DNA from: Flammeovirga sp. OC4
GTDB lineage: Bacteria > Bacteroidota > Bacteroidia > Cytophagales > Flammeovirgaceae
Length of the DNA: 64,000 bases
Assembly (NCBI RefSeq): GCF_000812565.1
Contig: NZ_JTAM01000012.1
Span: 62,001 to 126,000, forward strand
Direction: 5' to 3'
Shown in pieces: positions 45,799 through 53,660 of this stretch; the first letter of the stretch is position 1, and each line of letters opens with the position of its first letter. The position numbers and the translations under genes were made by a program. The notes under the pieces are model-generated. The model saw only the letters and a list, made by a program, of their open reading frames with translations, searched no databases and had not been told where the DNA came from.

Positions 45799-46622
45799 TA
45801 TAAAACCCATAACACCGGATAAAGGAAGACAAAGTCTCCTAAAATCCTAAAATAATCATCTTTTGAGAAGAAATCTGACTTAATATAAATTATAAATAGG
45901 GATAAACCCATTAAAAAGAAGATTATTTGTGGAATAATGTAGTCTAATCGCAGCCAAATAAAACTAATCAGAAACAATAATAGGAAAAGCGCAAATAGTA
46001 TTTTCAACCTTATATTGATTCCATCATAACCTAATTTTAAGGCACCCGACATCATTTTATCCTTTTTGTCTGACTCGAAATCAAATAGAGAAAACTCTAA
46101 TAAATTAATGGTTGCTAAAATAAAGATACTTACACTAAAAAAGTGAAGTGCGGGATGGTAGGTATCACTCAAACTGTACACCGGCAATGCTACTCCAAGT
46201 GTATAAATTAAAGCGACGGTAGTTTCTTTAAAGGTTGAAAATGGAACAAACTTTAGATTAATGATCAAAAGGTAGGCACCTACTATGATCATCAAAATTA
46301 TTCCATGATAGAAAACGGTGAGAGGGAGGTAAGTCACCGTAATAATAAAACCCACAAATGCCAATATGGAACAAGCTGTAGATAATGCTTTTTTATATTT
46401 CTGATGAAAAGCATGTCTAAAGGTGTGTGCTGTATGTTGGATAGAGAAAGCATCCATCAGGTGATCTAAAGTGTAAATTACCCATACGGCGATTCCAAGG
46501 GAAAAATAGATGGGAGTTGGGATTTCAGTATTATTGATCTTACCTAAAAACATAGAGCATACTATAGCTCCAAGTGCTACATCTATGCTCAAGGCTTGTA
46601 TATAGTGATAAAGTTGCTTCAA
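45798..46622 (-). CDS. UbiA-superfamily-like integral membrane protein
   Basis: This 274-residue protein has about eight transmembrane helices. Two Asp-rich motifs sit where UbiA prenyltransferases bind Mg-diphosphate: DHLMD in VIYTLDHLMDAFS (about residue 53) and DFESD in LLEFSLFDFESDKKDKM (about residue 183). The first motif is a shortened DxxxD form of the usual NxxxDxxxD. It may be a divergent prenyltransferase or a membrane protein that kept the fold. It lies 16 bp after porD and is coupled to the methyltransferase gene, so the three may form one transcript. Confidence 0.65.
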   Translation of the reverse strand: MKQLYHYIQALSIDVALGAIVCSMFLGKINNTEIPTPIYFSLGIAVWVIYTLDHLMDAFSIQHTAHTFRHAFHQKYKKALSTACSILAFVGFIITVTYLPLTVFYHGIILMIIVGAYLLIINLKFVPFSTFKETTVALIYTLGVALPVYSLSDTYHPALHFFSVSIFILATINLLEFSLFDFESDKKDKMMSGALKLGYDGINIRLKILFALFLLLFLISFIWLRLDYIIPQIIFFLMGLSLFIIYIKSDFFSKDDYFRILGDFVFLYPVLWVL

Positions 46623-46638
46623 CGAAGAAAGGTTAAAG

Positions 46639-47541
46639 TTATGGGGTTAATAATTTTTTATATTGACTCGAACGAGTAGGATCCAATTCCAATAATATTC
46701 GTCCTACTTGATCTGCCATTTCTGTAGGTGCTTTTGCAAAAAGGTTGGCGATTTCAACCCCTTTTGCTGCAAAGAAAACATCCATTGTAACTGAAATTGG
46801 AATGTTTTTTCGAACAATTTTGAGGTTATTTAATCCTTCTAAAATATTAGTTCTGGCTTCTTCAGGGTTTTCTTCGAAAATATCTAGTCCCTGACGGTGA
46901 TAAGTGTATAAGAACTCTCTAAACTTTTCAAATTGAGGATCCATGAAATCTCTTGCCAAGTAATAGCGATCTCTTTTGTCTCCAAAAGCACTCCATCCAG
47001 CTCTACCATTTTGTTCAGAATAATTGGCGATTTCTAATGCTTTCTCAAAATAAGCAGAGCCACCTTTGGGAGAAAATGTATCATAGTCAATTCCTAAAAC
47101 AATATACGCATAGTAGCTCATTAATGCCACAATTTCAGTGCTATAGATACCTTGAGAATAAACCATTCGATCTGAAGCATTGTAATTGAATTGCCATTTT
47201 GTATCTAGAAAATTTAAAGTTGTAGTTTCAAAAGATGCACCATAAACTGGACGAATACTTTGAATCTGTACATCTGCCGTATAATTCTGTGCAGCAATAT
47301 CAGTATTAGAACTTAATGTCACTAGGATATTCATTTTGATTTTTTCAGCATCTTCAAACTGATCATCAGTCCATTCTTGACCATTAATAAACTGTTGCAT
47401 GTTGTTTTGTAGGTCATCAAAGAGTTGTGTCTCATTGGTTTGCACTCTTTCTCCATTTACTGATATGGTAGTATTAAGTTCTTGTGCGTAACTTTTCGAA
47501 AGGATAAGTAAACCAAAAAAGAATATAAGAAGTTGTTTCAT
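46639..47541 (-). CDS. porD: PorD/DUF4835 family protein
   Basis: This is a 300-residue exported protein with signal peptide MKQLLIFFFGLLILSKSYAQ. The domain matches DUF4835, which current annotations call PorD and link to type IX secretion. It starts ELNTTISVNGERVQTNETQLFDDLQNNMQQFINGQEWT and continues with RPVYGASFETTTLNFLD, YYAYIVLGIDYDTFSPKGG and LELDPTRSSQYKKLL. In many Bacteroidota it directly follows coaBC and precedes recN. Here coaBC is 2 kb away and recN is absent. The ATG at 47541 begins the signal peptide, so the longer reading from 47565 is not needed. Confidence 0.85.
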   Translation of the reverse strand: MKQLLIFFFGLLILSKSYAQELNTTISVNGERVQTNETQLFDDLQNNMQQFINGQEWTDDQFEDAEKIKMNILVTLSSNTDIAAQNYTADVQIQSIRPVYGASFETTTLNFLDTKWQFNYNASDRMVYSQGIYSTEIVALMSYYAYIVLGIDYDTFSPKGGSAYFEKALEIANYSEQNGRAGWSAFGDKRDRYYLARDFMDPQFEKFREFLYTYHRQGLDIFEENPEEARTNILEGLNNLKIVRKNIPISVTMDVFFAAKGVEIANLFAKAPTEMADQVGRILLELDPTRSSQYKKLLTP

Positions 47542-47671
47542 AATGGACTGCTTTATAAGCAACAATAGCTTATTGAAAAAATACTATTCACGAATATACA
47601 ATTCCTAAATTTTTCTTCAACATCTAAACTAAAATATCATAGAATTAGTTTTATAAATTTTATTTCTTAAA

Positions 47672-47691
47672 TTTACCGAACGAACGGTAAA
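47672..47691. promoter_or_regulatory. Operator of the TetR-family regulator
   Basis: TTTACCG-AACGAA-CGGTAAA is a perfect inverted repeat (7-bp arms, 6-bp spacer) that ends 12 bp before the tetR ATG. It is the typical form and place of a TetR autorepression site. Confidence 0.7.
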
Positions 47692-47703
47692 ATACTATTT
47701 CAT

Positions 47704-48261
47704 ATGAGACCTCAAAAAATTAATGACGACGAATTGATCAAGAGTATATTTCAAAGCATTCGATCGAAAGGGTATGATGGTGTGAGTATTCGAGACCTTG
47801 AGCAGTGTTCAGGTTTGAAGAAAGCAAGTCTATATCATCGTTTTCCGAATGGAAAAATTGAAATGACTCAAAAGGTCCTAACTTATGTAAGAGCATGGTT
47901 GGATCAAAATGTACTTTCTGTGCTGAAAGATCAAAATATGGAAGTTGAGGAGAGATTGGAAAAAACGTTAGAAAGCATTCGACTCTTTTATAATAATGGT
48001 GAGTATACTTGCTTGTTTAAGGCACTTTCTTTAGAAAATAGCTATTCTATATTTGACAAAGAACTCGAACAAGGAATGAATCACTGGCTCACTGCCTGGG
48101 AAGTTTTTGGAATGGATAAAGGATTTACTTCCGATGTTTCAAAAGAAAAGGCATTGCAGGTCATGATAAAGATTCAAGGAGCGTTAACGGTGGCTAAAGT
48201 AATGAAAAAGAATGAAGTTTTCATTCAAGCACTTAAAGAGATAGCCCAATTATATGACTAA
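47704..48261 (+). CDS. TetR/AcrR-family transcriptional regulator
   Basis: This 185-residue repressor has an N-terminal helix-turn-helix (about 10-55; DDELIKSIFQSIRSKGYDGVSIRDLEQCSG, then LKKASLYHRFPNGKIEMTQKVL). The C-terminal helical ligand domain is variable and gives no hint of the ligand. The palindrome before it suggests that it controls its own gene and the two downstream genes (48330 and 49217), which read in the same direction with gaps of 68 and 11 bp. The likely signal is a small toxic or redox-active compound, judged only from the oxidase-like target. Confidence 0.88.
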   Translation: MRPQKINDDELIKSIFQSIRSKGYDGVSIRDLEQCSGLKKASLYHRFPNGKIEMTQKVLTYVRAWLDQNVLSVLKDQNMEVEERLEKTLESIRLFYNNGEYTCLFKALSLENSYSIFDKELEQGMNHWLTAWEVFGMDKGFTSDVSKEKALQVMIKIQGALTVAKVMKKNEVFIQALKEIAQLYD

Positions 48262-48329
48262 TGATAATTTAATGAGCTCTTCATGACATAAAACTTTACA
48301 TCATTTTATAAACCCTAAACTTTTCAATT

Positions 48330-49205
48330 ATGGAACTATTTCACGAAAAAGAACGCTATTTACAGGAACTATTAGCCTCGAATATTAATTATGATTTGGC
48401 TCATAAATGGATTTCTGATCAAATTGATGAACGAGCTTCACGTTTTATTCGAAGCTTGAATTATGCCTTTTTAAGTTACCAAGATCAGGAAGGTTACCCT
48501 CAAATAATCCCTTTGATAGGGGAGGGAATTATTAGAAATCCATCTCCCACGACTCTTATTATAAATCTAGATCAGCATCCTCACTTATTGGAGGTTTTTG
48601 AGCTTGACTTTACTACAATTGAGAAGGTGGGTTTATTGTTTATAGATTTATTATCTCGTAGGCGATTTAGGGTAAATGGAATGGTGAAGTATCATGCTGC
48701 ACAAATTGAAATACAAATAGAACAAGCATATACAAATTGCCCAAAGTATATACAATCAAGAACCCTTGAGTTTGAGTATACTCCTCATAACAATATGATT
48801 CAAAAAGGAACAGACTTGACAAAAGAACAAGTTTCCATGATCCAAAATGCCGATACATTCTTTTTAGGAACGAGCAATGCTGATTACGACATGGACGCAT
48901 CTCATAGAGGAGGGAATAAAGGTTTTGTAAAGGTAGATAACAATGTATTAGAGGTGCCGGATTATAAAGGAAATGGCCTATATAATTCTCTTGGAAATAT
49001 GCTTGACTATCCTAAAGTGGGGTTGATGTTCTTGGATTTTGAAAATTCTCAGTTGTTGCAAATATCAGGTACAGCGACTGTAATTTTTAATCAGCAGAAG
49101 GATAAAATTACAGCATGGAAGTTAGCAGTAGAGCAGTGGACGCAATATGATCACGTATTTGAGTTTCAGTCAATATTTTTTGATGCTTCAATTTATAACC
49201 TTTAA
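48330..49205 (+). CDS. Pyridoxamine-phosphate-oxidase-like flavin-fold protein
   Basis: This 291-residue cytoplasmic protein resembles two split-barrel FMN-binding halves. The first half is about 25-130 (FIRSLNYAFLSYQDQEGYPQIIPLIG). The second is about 165-285, with the signature DASHRGGNKGFVKVDNNVLEVPDYKGNGLYNSLGNMLDYPKVGLMFLDF, which is typical of the PNPOx-like family. Members bind FMN, F420 or heme and often reduce xenobiotics. Control by the adjacent TetR is likely. The true substrate cannot be told from the sequence. Confidence 0.82.
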   Translation: MELFHEKERYLQELLASNINYDLAHKWISDQIDERASRFIRSLNYAFLSYQDQEGYPQIIPLIGEGIIRNPSPTTLIINLDQHPHLLEVFELDFTTIEKVGLLFIDLLSRRRFRVNGMVKYHAAQIEIQIEQAYTNCPKYIQSRTLEFEYTPHNNMIQKGTDLTKEQVSMIQNADTFFLGTSNADYDMDASHRGGNKGFVKVDNNVLEVPDYKGNGLYNSLGNMLDYPKVGLMFLDFENSQLLQISGTATVIFNQQKDKITAWKLAVEQWTQYDHVFEFQSIFFDASIYNL

Positions 49206-49216
49206 ATAAAATCGAT

Positions 49217-49471
49217 ATGCTACTATTAAAAATTAACCCGACAAGAAAAGAGGATCTATTGATCAAACAAAAGCTAGATGAAATGTTTCTGGCTAAGAAG
49301 GTAGAAATTATGGATACACTAGAAGTACCGATCATTTTACAAGGTAAAGAAGAGTACAAAGGCAAAGAACGAATTCAACAGTTTTTTGAAGAACTCAAAG
49401 TACTTTATAATGGTTGGTATGAAGATCGTTGTGATAAATATGAGAAAGAAGATGGAACTCCTATGTTTTGA
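49217..49471 (+). CDS. Small protein of unknown function in the TetR cassette
   Basis: This 84-residue protein lies 11 bp after the PNPOx-like gene and before a shared terminator, which supports it as real. It is mostly helical, charged, without signal or membrane segment. The C-terminus KERIQQFFEELKVLYNGWYEDRCDKYEKEDGTPMF contains conserved-looking aromatic residues and one cysteine. I do not recognise a family. Confidence 0.65.
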   Translation: MLLLKINPTRKEDLLIKQKLDEMFLAKKVEIMDTLEVPIILQGKEEYKGKERIQQFFEELKVLYNGWYEDRCDKYEKEDGTPMF

Positions 49472-49489
49472 TTACATCTTGGTTTCTCG

Positions 49490-49531
49490 AAAAAAAACAG
49501 GATAGAATTGTGTTTCTACCCTGTTTTTTTT
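49490..49531. terminator. Bidirectional terminator between the TetR cassette and coaBC
   Basis: CAGGATAGAA / TTCTACCCTG (one mismatch) is flanked by an A run on the left and a T run on the right, so it can serve both converging units. Confidence 0.83.
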
Positions 49532-49534
49532 GAA

Positions 49535-50740
49535 TTAAAATCTTTCTAAGATATTTTGAACCACGGTTGTTGCTACCTCTTTTTTGGTCATTAAAGGTAA
49601 ATCTGTAACACCTTCTTTGGCAACTAAAGACACTTTATTTGTATCATGGCCAAAGCCGGCTCCTTTATCATTTAGGCTATTCAATACAACAAAATCGACA
49701 TTTTTTCTAATCAATTTTGCTTTTGCATTATCCAGTTCATTATCTGTTTCTAGGGCAAATCCAACAGTAACTTGTCCTTCTTTTTTCTTTTCCCCCATTG
49801 TTTTAGCAATGTCAAAAGTTCTTTTCATATCAATTTGAAGATTACCTTCTTCTTTCTTGATTTTAGAATTAGAGACTTCTGCTGGTGTATAGTCAGCAAC
49901 TGCGGCAGTGAAAATACTAATATCAGCGTCTTCAAAACGTTCATCTACAGCTTCATACATTTCTTGAGCAGAAAGCACACTGACTACTTCTACACCGGTT
50001 GGAGCAGGAAGTAAAACTGGGCCTGAAACAATAGTTACATCAGCACCTTGATTTCTCAGTTCTTCTGCAATAGCGTAACCCATTTTTCCGGTTGAACCGT
50101 TGGTAATATACCTTACAGGGTCAATTCTTTCTCTTGTAGGTCCAGCAGTTACAATTGCTTTTTTACCATACAAAGGCAAGTCTTCCTTAGGTTGGAAAAA
50201 ATCTTGGACAGCGTCAATGATATGTTCTGGTTCAGCCATTCTACCTTTTCCAACTAATCCACTTGCTAACTCGCCTTCTTCTGCATCTACGATAATGTGA
50301 CCGTAAGAAGTAAGCGTATTGATATTCCTTGTCGTTGAAGGGTGAATAAACATATCCAAATCCATTGCGGGAGCGATCATTACAGGGCAACGTGCAGAAA
50401 GGTAAGTAGCCATCAATAGATTGTCGCACATACCGTTGGCCATTTTTGCCATTGTATTAGCAGTGGCAGGAGCAATAATCATCAAGTCAGCCCATAAGCC
50501 AAGTTTTACATGACTATTCCACTCTCCAGTTTCTTCATTTGCATAATGGGTCAATACAGGGTTTTCTGATAGTGTAGATAATGTAACAGGAGTGATGAAT
50601 TGTTTTGCTGCTTCGGTCATGATTATTTGAACTTCCGCTTTTTGCTTTTTCAGTAAGCGTGTCAATAATGCAATTTTATAAGCTGCTATTCCTCCAGTGA
50701 CACCGATTAATATTTTTTTTCCTTTAAGAATGCTATCCAT
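49535..50740 (-). CDS. coaBC: Bifunctional phosphopantothenoylcysteine decarboxylase / synthetase
   Basis: CoaBC adds cysteine to phosphopantothenate and decarboxylates it to phosphopantetheine in coenzyme A synthesis. The 401-residue protein has the flavoprotein CoaC half (1-190; MDSILKGKKILIGVTGGIAAYKIALL, TANTMAKMANGMCDNLL, APAMDLDMF) and the CoaB half (about 190-401; KAIVTAGPTRERIDPVRYITNGSTGKMG, VTVGFALET). Length matches E. coli Dfp. The typical Bacteroidota cluster rpoZ-coaBC-porD is partly kept: rpoZ is 174 bp upstream, but porD has been separated. Confidence 0.96.
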   Translation of the reverse strand: MDSILKGKKILIGVTGGIAAYKIALLTRLLKKQKAEVQIIMTEAAKQFITPVTLSTLSENPVLTHYANEETGEWNSHVKLGLWADLMIIAPATANTMAKMANGMCDNLLMATYLSARCPVMIAPAMDLDMFIHPSTTRNINTLTSYGHIIVDAEEGELASGLVGKGRMAEPEHIIDAVQDFFQPKEDLPLYGKKAIVTAGPTRERIDPVRYITNGSTGKMGYAIAEELRNQGADVTIVSGPVLLPAPTGVEVVSVLSAQEMYEAVDERFEDADISIFTAAVADYTPAEVSNSKIKKEEGNLQIDMKRTFDIAKTMGEKKKEGQVTVGFALETDNELDNAKAKLIRKNVDFVVLNSLNDKGAGFGHDTNKVSLVAKEGVTDLPLMTKKEVATTVVQNILERF

Positions 50741-50838
50741 TTGTTATGTTGATTCAGTTATTTTTTTGAGCGGTTATAGCTGTACTTTCCCAAAAATAGG
50801 TTTTAGGTTTTCCTTCAATACTGCTCCAAGCAGTAAAA

Positions 50839-50888
50839 ATAAAAAAAAAGAACTTCCAATTCTACTTAAATGTAAACTTGGAAGTTCT
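50839..50888 (-). terminator. Terminator of rpoZ
   Basis: AGAACTTCCAA / TTGGAAGTTCT is a perfect 11-bp stem followed on the minus strand by a T run. It lies 27 bp beyond the rpoZ stop and separates rpoZ from coaBC. Confidence 0.86.
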
Positions 50889-50914
50889 GATATCTAATAA
50901 TAGTGTCCGATCAA

Positions 50915-51223
50915 TTAGTATGATCTGTCTTCTACATTAGTAAAAAAGATCTTATCCTCAATCAACTCCTCAACTGCAAGAGTCGTTGCTTTAGGCATAC
51001 GCTCGTAGAAACGAGAAATTTCAATTTGCTCACGGTTTTCTTGAACTTCTTCAAGGTTATCAACAGTGGTAGCAAACTCTGACAATTTTGCTTGTAACTC
51101 ATCTTTTAAACGAGATGAGATTTGTCTTGAACGTTTTCCCGCAATAACGATTGACTTATAGATGTTATCTGTCTCTTTCGTCAAATCCGTTAAATCACGA
51201 GTTATAAGTGATGCTTTAGGCAT
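50915..51223 (-). CDS. rpoZ: RNA polymerase omega subunit (Rpb6-like, Bacteroidota form)
   Basis: This small subunit helps assemble and stabilise the beta-prime subunit of RNA polymerase. The 102-residue protein contains NIYKSIVIAGKRSRQISSRLKDELQAKLSEF, the Bacteroidota omega signature, and PKATTLAVEELIEDKIFF near the end. The position just upstream of coaBC is the usual one. The expected upstream partner bamD is not here; a repeat-filled gap and a small lipoprotein gene lie there instead. Confidence 0.9.
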   Translation of the reverse strand: MPKASLITRDLTDLTKETDNIYKSIVIAGKRSRQISSRLKDELQAKLSEFATTVDNLEEVQENREQIEISRFYERMPKATTLAVEELIEDKIFFTNVEDRSY

Positions 51224-51527
51224 TGATATATATTATTTATAATCGAATACTACTTACAAGTTCGCTAAATTATTGTTTTTTTGTGATAATCCCAAAAAAT
51301 GGTTTTGAATCTATAAAAAATAAAACTTAATATAAGTTGAAGTAATTTTTTTGAAATCACAATATCAGAGATTTAGCGTACTTCAATGCTTTTATAGCCT
51401 ACTTCTTAGCCACTACAAAAAGTGATAAAATGACGTAGTTCTTGGGAATTCGAAAATGTTGATGATAGATTGTTATAAGTGCTCTTGATATAAAGACCAC
51501 CAACTAAACAATTTATATCTCTCAACT

Positions 51528-51560
51528 CCCACATTAATTTTATTAGTGTGGGTTTTATTT
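51528..51560 (+). terminator. Orphan plus-strand terminator
   Basis: CCCACATTAAT / ATTAGTGTGGG (one mismatch) is followed by TTTTATTT. No plus-strand gene ends nearby, so it may close a small RNA or be part of the repeat. Confidence 0.55.
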
Positions 51561-51561
51561 A

Positions 51562-51692
51562 GGACCTTTCTGAAGATCTATAGGACACGAATGACGTCAA
51601 CGCTTAACATTCGCACCCATTGGACTTTCTACCCAATTCATTTGGTAGTACTCATAGATAAATTCAAAACAATTAACGTAAACTTAGTTTAC
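51562..51692 (-). repeat. Dispersed intergenic element, copy 2
   Basis: Read on the minus strand, it begins GTAAACTAAGTTTACGTTA, like copy 1 (GTAAACTAAGTTTTCGTTA at 5112). It shares GGGTAGAA, GCGAATGTTAAGCG, CGTCATT, GTGTCCT, AGATC and TCAGAAA in the same order. As with copy 1, it lies 3' of a gene, here the small lipoprotein, and in the same orientation. Confidence 0.7.
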
Positions 51693-51710
51693 AGCGTATT
51701 TACAATAGCA

Positions 51711-51750
51711 AAAAAATAAAGCCACCTTTTCTAGAAAAAAGTGACTTTAT
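51711..51750 (-). terminator. Terminator of the small lipoprotein gene
   Basis: On the minus strand, ATAAAGTCAC pairs with GTGGCTTTAT (one G-T pair), followed by a T run. It starts 26 bp past the stop. Confidence 0.8.
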
Positions 51751-51775
51751 CAAAAGATCAATAGTAATCTATGAT

Positions 51776-52006
51776 CTAGTTAGGAAATAACTGATTGCGA
51801 ATGTCGTTGATTCTAAGACGTAATTCAGTGTCAGCGTCAGCGTATTCATTTTTCAGTTGATTTGGCTCTGCATCTCTGCTAGGACCATAAATTCTTTTGC
51901 TGTTTAAATTCACACCTGGGTTCGGAGCATGATTGTGCTGTCCAAAGCACGAAGTTAGAGTTGCTAAGATTGCAATCACGCTGCTATAAATAAAAAACTT
52001 TTTCAT
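51776..52006 (-). CDS. Small lipoprotein of unknown function
   Basis: This 76-residue protein has a clear lipoprotein signal, MKKFFIYSSVIAILATLTSC (Cys20). The mature part is about 56 residues: a His/Pro/Asn-rich start (FGQHNHAPNPGVNLNSKRIYG) and a charged helix ending RLRINDIRNQLFPN. A good terminator follows, which supports it as a real gene. No family is recognised. Confidence 0.7.
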   Translation of the reverse strand: MKKFFIYSSVIAILATLTSCFGQHNHAPNPGVNLNSKRIYGPSRDAEPNQLKNEYADADTELRLRINDIRNQLFPN

Positions 52007-52192
52007 AAACTTCTCTATAGTGTTTGTTTGACTTAATGCGCATAGTCATCGCAAAATTAACCTTTCAAAGTAGAAACACAAGAAAATCTTCAAGGATTCC
52101 TTAAATAAAAGGCAAGACAATGCAAACTTTTTAGTAGATTTGATTAACAGACGTTATATTTCGTCTTATATTATTCTTCGACCTCTTTATAT

Positions 52193-53602
52193 ATGAATAA
52201 AAAACCGAATTTATCCGCAATTGAAATTTATGCTGAGAAGGTAGCTGATGCAATATGCGATGACTTTTTCTCAGAAAACGACTATATCACAGGCATCCAA
52301 ATTACTAAATTAAGCTCTATACAGAGTATTAATCTATTCATATTAAAAAGAATTTTTGAGAACTGGCAGAAAGAGGCGGTAAGGATTCAAAGTCCTTATT
52401 TTGATTACTCTGCTGAGAGTGTTAGATCATCTTTAGAACAATTGATGAATGCACTTTCAAAAAATATTCATATCTCAAGACTTCATTTTTTGCCACTGTT
52501 ACAAAAAGCAATTAGAGATGTCTTAATTCTGACTTTTGCTCCTGAGATTTTTTATGAAGAGTTTTATGGAGTGCAAGGTATCAAAATACCAATGAAAAAT
52601 TATTTGATACCAATGTTTGCTTATATTAAAATACACCCCAAATTGGCAGCAGAAATTTTATCTGCTTTAGAAGATGAAGCAGGTGTAAATATCAAAAGAA
52701 ATGAAGCAATCAATATTACCAATAACATCATCAATCATCATCAGGAATTACAAGATGATCCAAAGGAAATAATAGCTCTGTTTAATGAGATTGTGCCAGT
52801 TGGTATTTTTGAATTGCATCCTAATTATCTTGATGAACCGCCTGTTGCAGATGAGTCTTCATTCGAGCCAAAGGATGTTGCAGATATTGATATTGAAAAA
52901 TTGTCTAGTGATGTTGTAGATTTTAAGACAACAGAAGAAAAAGTTGAACCAACTCCTGAGCATGTTGAAGAGGAAAATGATGAAGGTTTACCTAAATTAA
53001 GTGAAGAGGAACCTAAAGAAGAAGTAGATAATATTGGTTTTGAAACAATTGTAATAGAAGAACCTACTTTTGATGATTCTGTTATTGAAGAAAGCATAGA
53101 GGATGTTGTCGAAAGTTCATTAGAGAGCTTTAACTTAGACGAACTAAATGAGGAGGAGACACAGCAAGAGGAAGCTGTAGTTGAGACCGAGCCTGAACCT
53201 GAACCTGAGCCTGTTTCTACTGTAGAAGAAGAAGTTAATGAGGAACCTAAAGAAGAAGCCGTTGCAAAAGAAGAGGTTGAACCGGTAACTTTACAGGATG
53301 CTTTTAAATCTGAAGCTGAAGAACAAGAAGGAGTAACTTTACTTGATAAACTACAAGGGAATACATCATCTTCAGAAAGTATAAGAACTCAAATGAGTAT
53401 CAATCAAAAATTTCTTTTCCAGAAGGAATTATTTGGAGGAGATGCTGAAGTAATGGAAGATGCAATCAAGTTAATTGACGGAAGTAAAGATTATACAGAG
53501 GCGATAAGTTTTATCAAAACGCATTATGCTCAACAGTATGATTGGGACTTTACCTCAGAAGCTGTGATGAACTTTATCTCCTTAGTAGATATGAAATTCT
53601 AG
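52193..53602 (+). CDS. Acidic three-part protein of unknown function
   Basis: This 469-residue cytoplasmic protein is conserved in type within Bacteroidota. The N-terminal helical domain is about 1-215 (LSAIEIYAEKVADAICDDFFSEND...). A long, Glu-rich, disordered linker (about 216-385) contains EPEPEPEPVSTVEEE and PKEE repeats. A compact C-terminal domain (about 390-469) carries IRTQMSINQKFLFQKELFGGDAEVMEDAIKLIDGSKDYTEAISFI, a motif I have seen at the C-terminus of many hypothetical proteins of this phylum. The layout suggests a scaffold that joins two binding domains by a flexible acidic tether. No function is known to me. Confidence 0.75.
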   Translation: MNKKPNLSAIEIYAEKVADAICDDFFSENDYITGIQITKLSSIQSINLFILKRIFENWQKEAVRIQSPYFDYSAESVRSSLEQLMNALSKNIHISRLHFLPLLQKAIRDVLILTFAPEIFYEEFYGVQGIKIPMKNYLIPMFAYIKIHPKLAAEILSALEDEAGVNIKRNEAINITNNIINHHQELQDDPKEIIALFNEIVPVGIFELHPNYLDEPPVADESSFEPKDVADIDIEKLSSDVVDFKTTEEKVEPTPEHVEEENDEGLPKLSEEEPKEEVDNIGFETIVIEEPTFDDSVIEESIEDVVESSLESFNLDELNEEETQQEEAVVETEPEPEPEPVSTVEEEVNEEPKEEAVAKEEVEPVTLQDAFKSEAEEQEGVTLLDKLQGNTSSSESIRTQMSINQKFLFQKELFGGDAEVMEDAIKLIDGSKDYTEAISFIKTHYAQQYDWDFTSEAVMNFISLVDMKF

Positions 53603-53616
53603 AAAATATTCAAACA

Positions 53617-53657
53617 TAAAAAAATAGGCTACCATGAAAATGGTAGCCTATTTTTTT
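53617..53657. terminator. Bidirectional terminator
   Basis: AATAGGCTACCAT / ATGGTAGCCTATT is a perfect 13-bp stem with an A run before and a T run after. It serves the acidic-protein gene and the converging six-gene operon. Confidence 0.9.
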
Positions 53658-53660
53658 GAT

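Larger units (their letters stand above)
51224..51775. other. Repeat-bearing gap upstream of rpoZ
   Basis: This 552-bp stretch carries an orphan plus-strand terminator (51528-51560), the second copy of the dispersed element (51562-51692) and the terminator of the small lipoprotein gene (51711-51750). Bases 51224-51520 are AT-rich and must include the rpoZ promoter on the minus strand; I see nothing else there. Confidence 0.5.
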
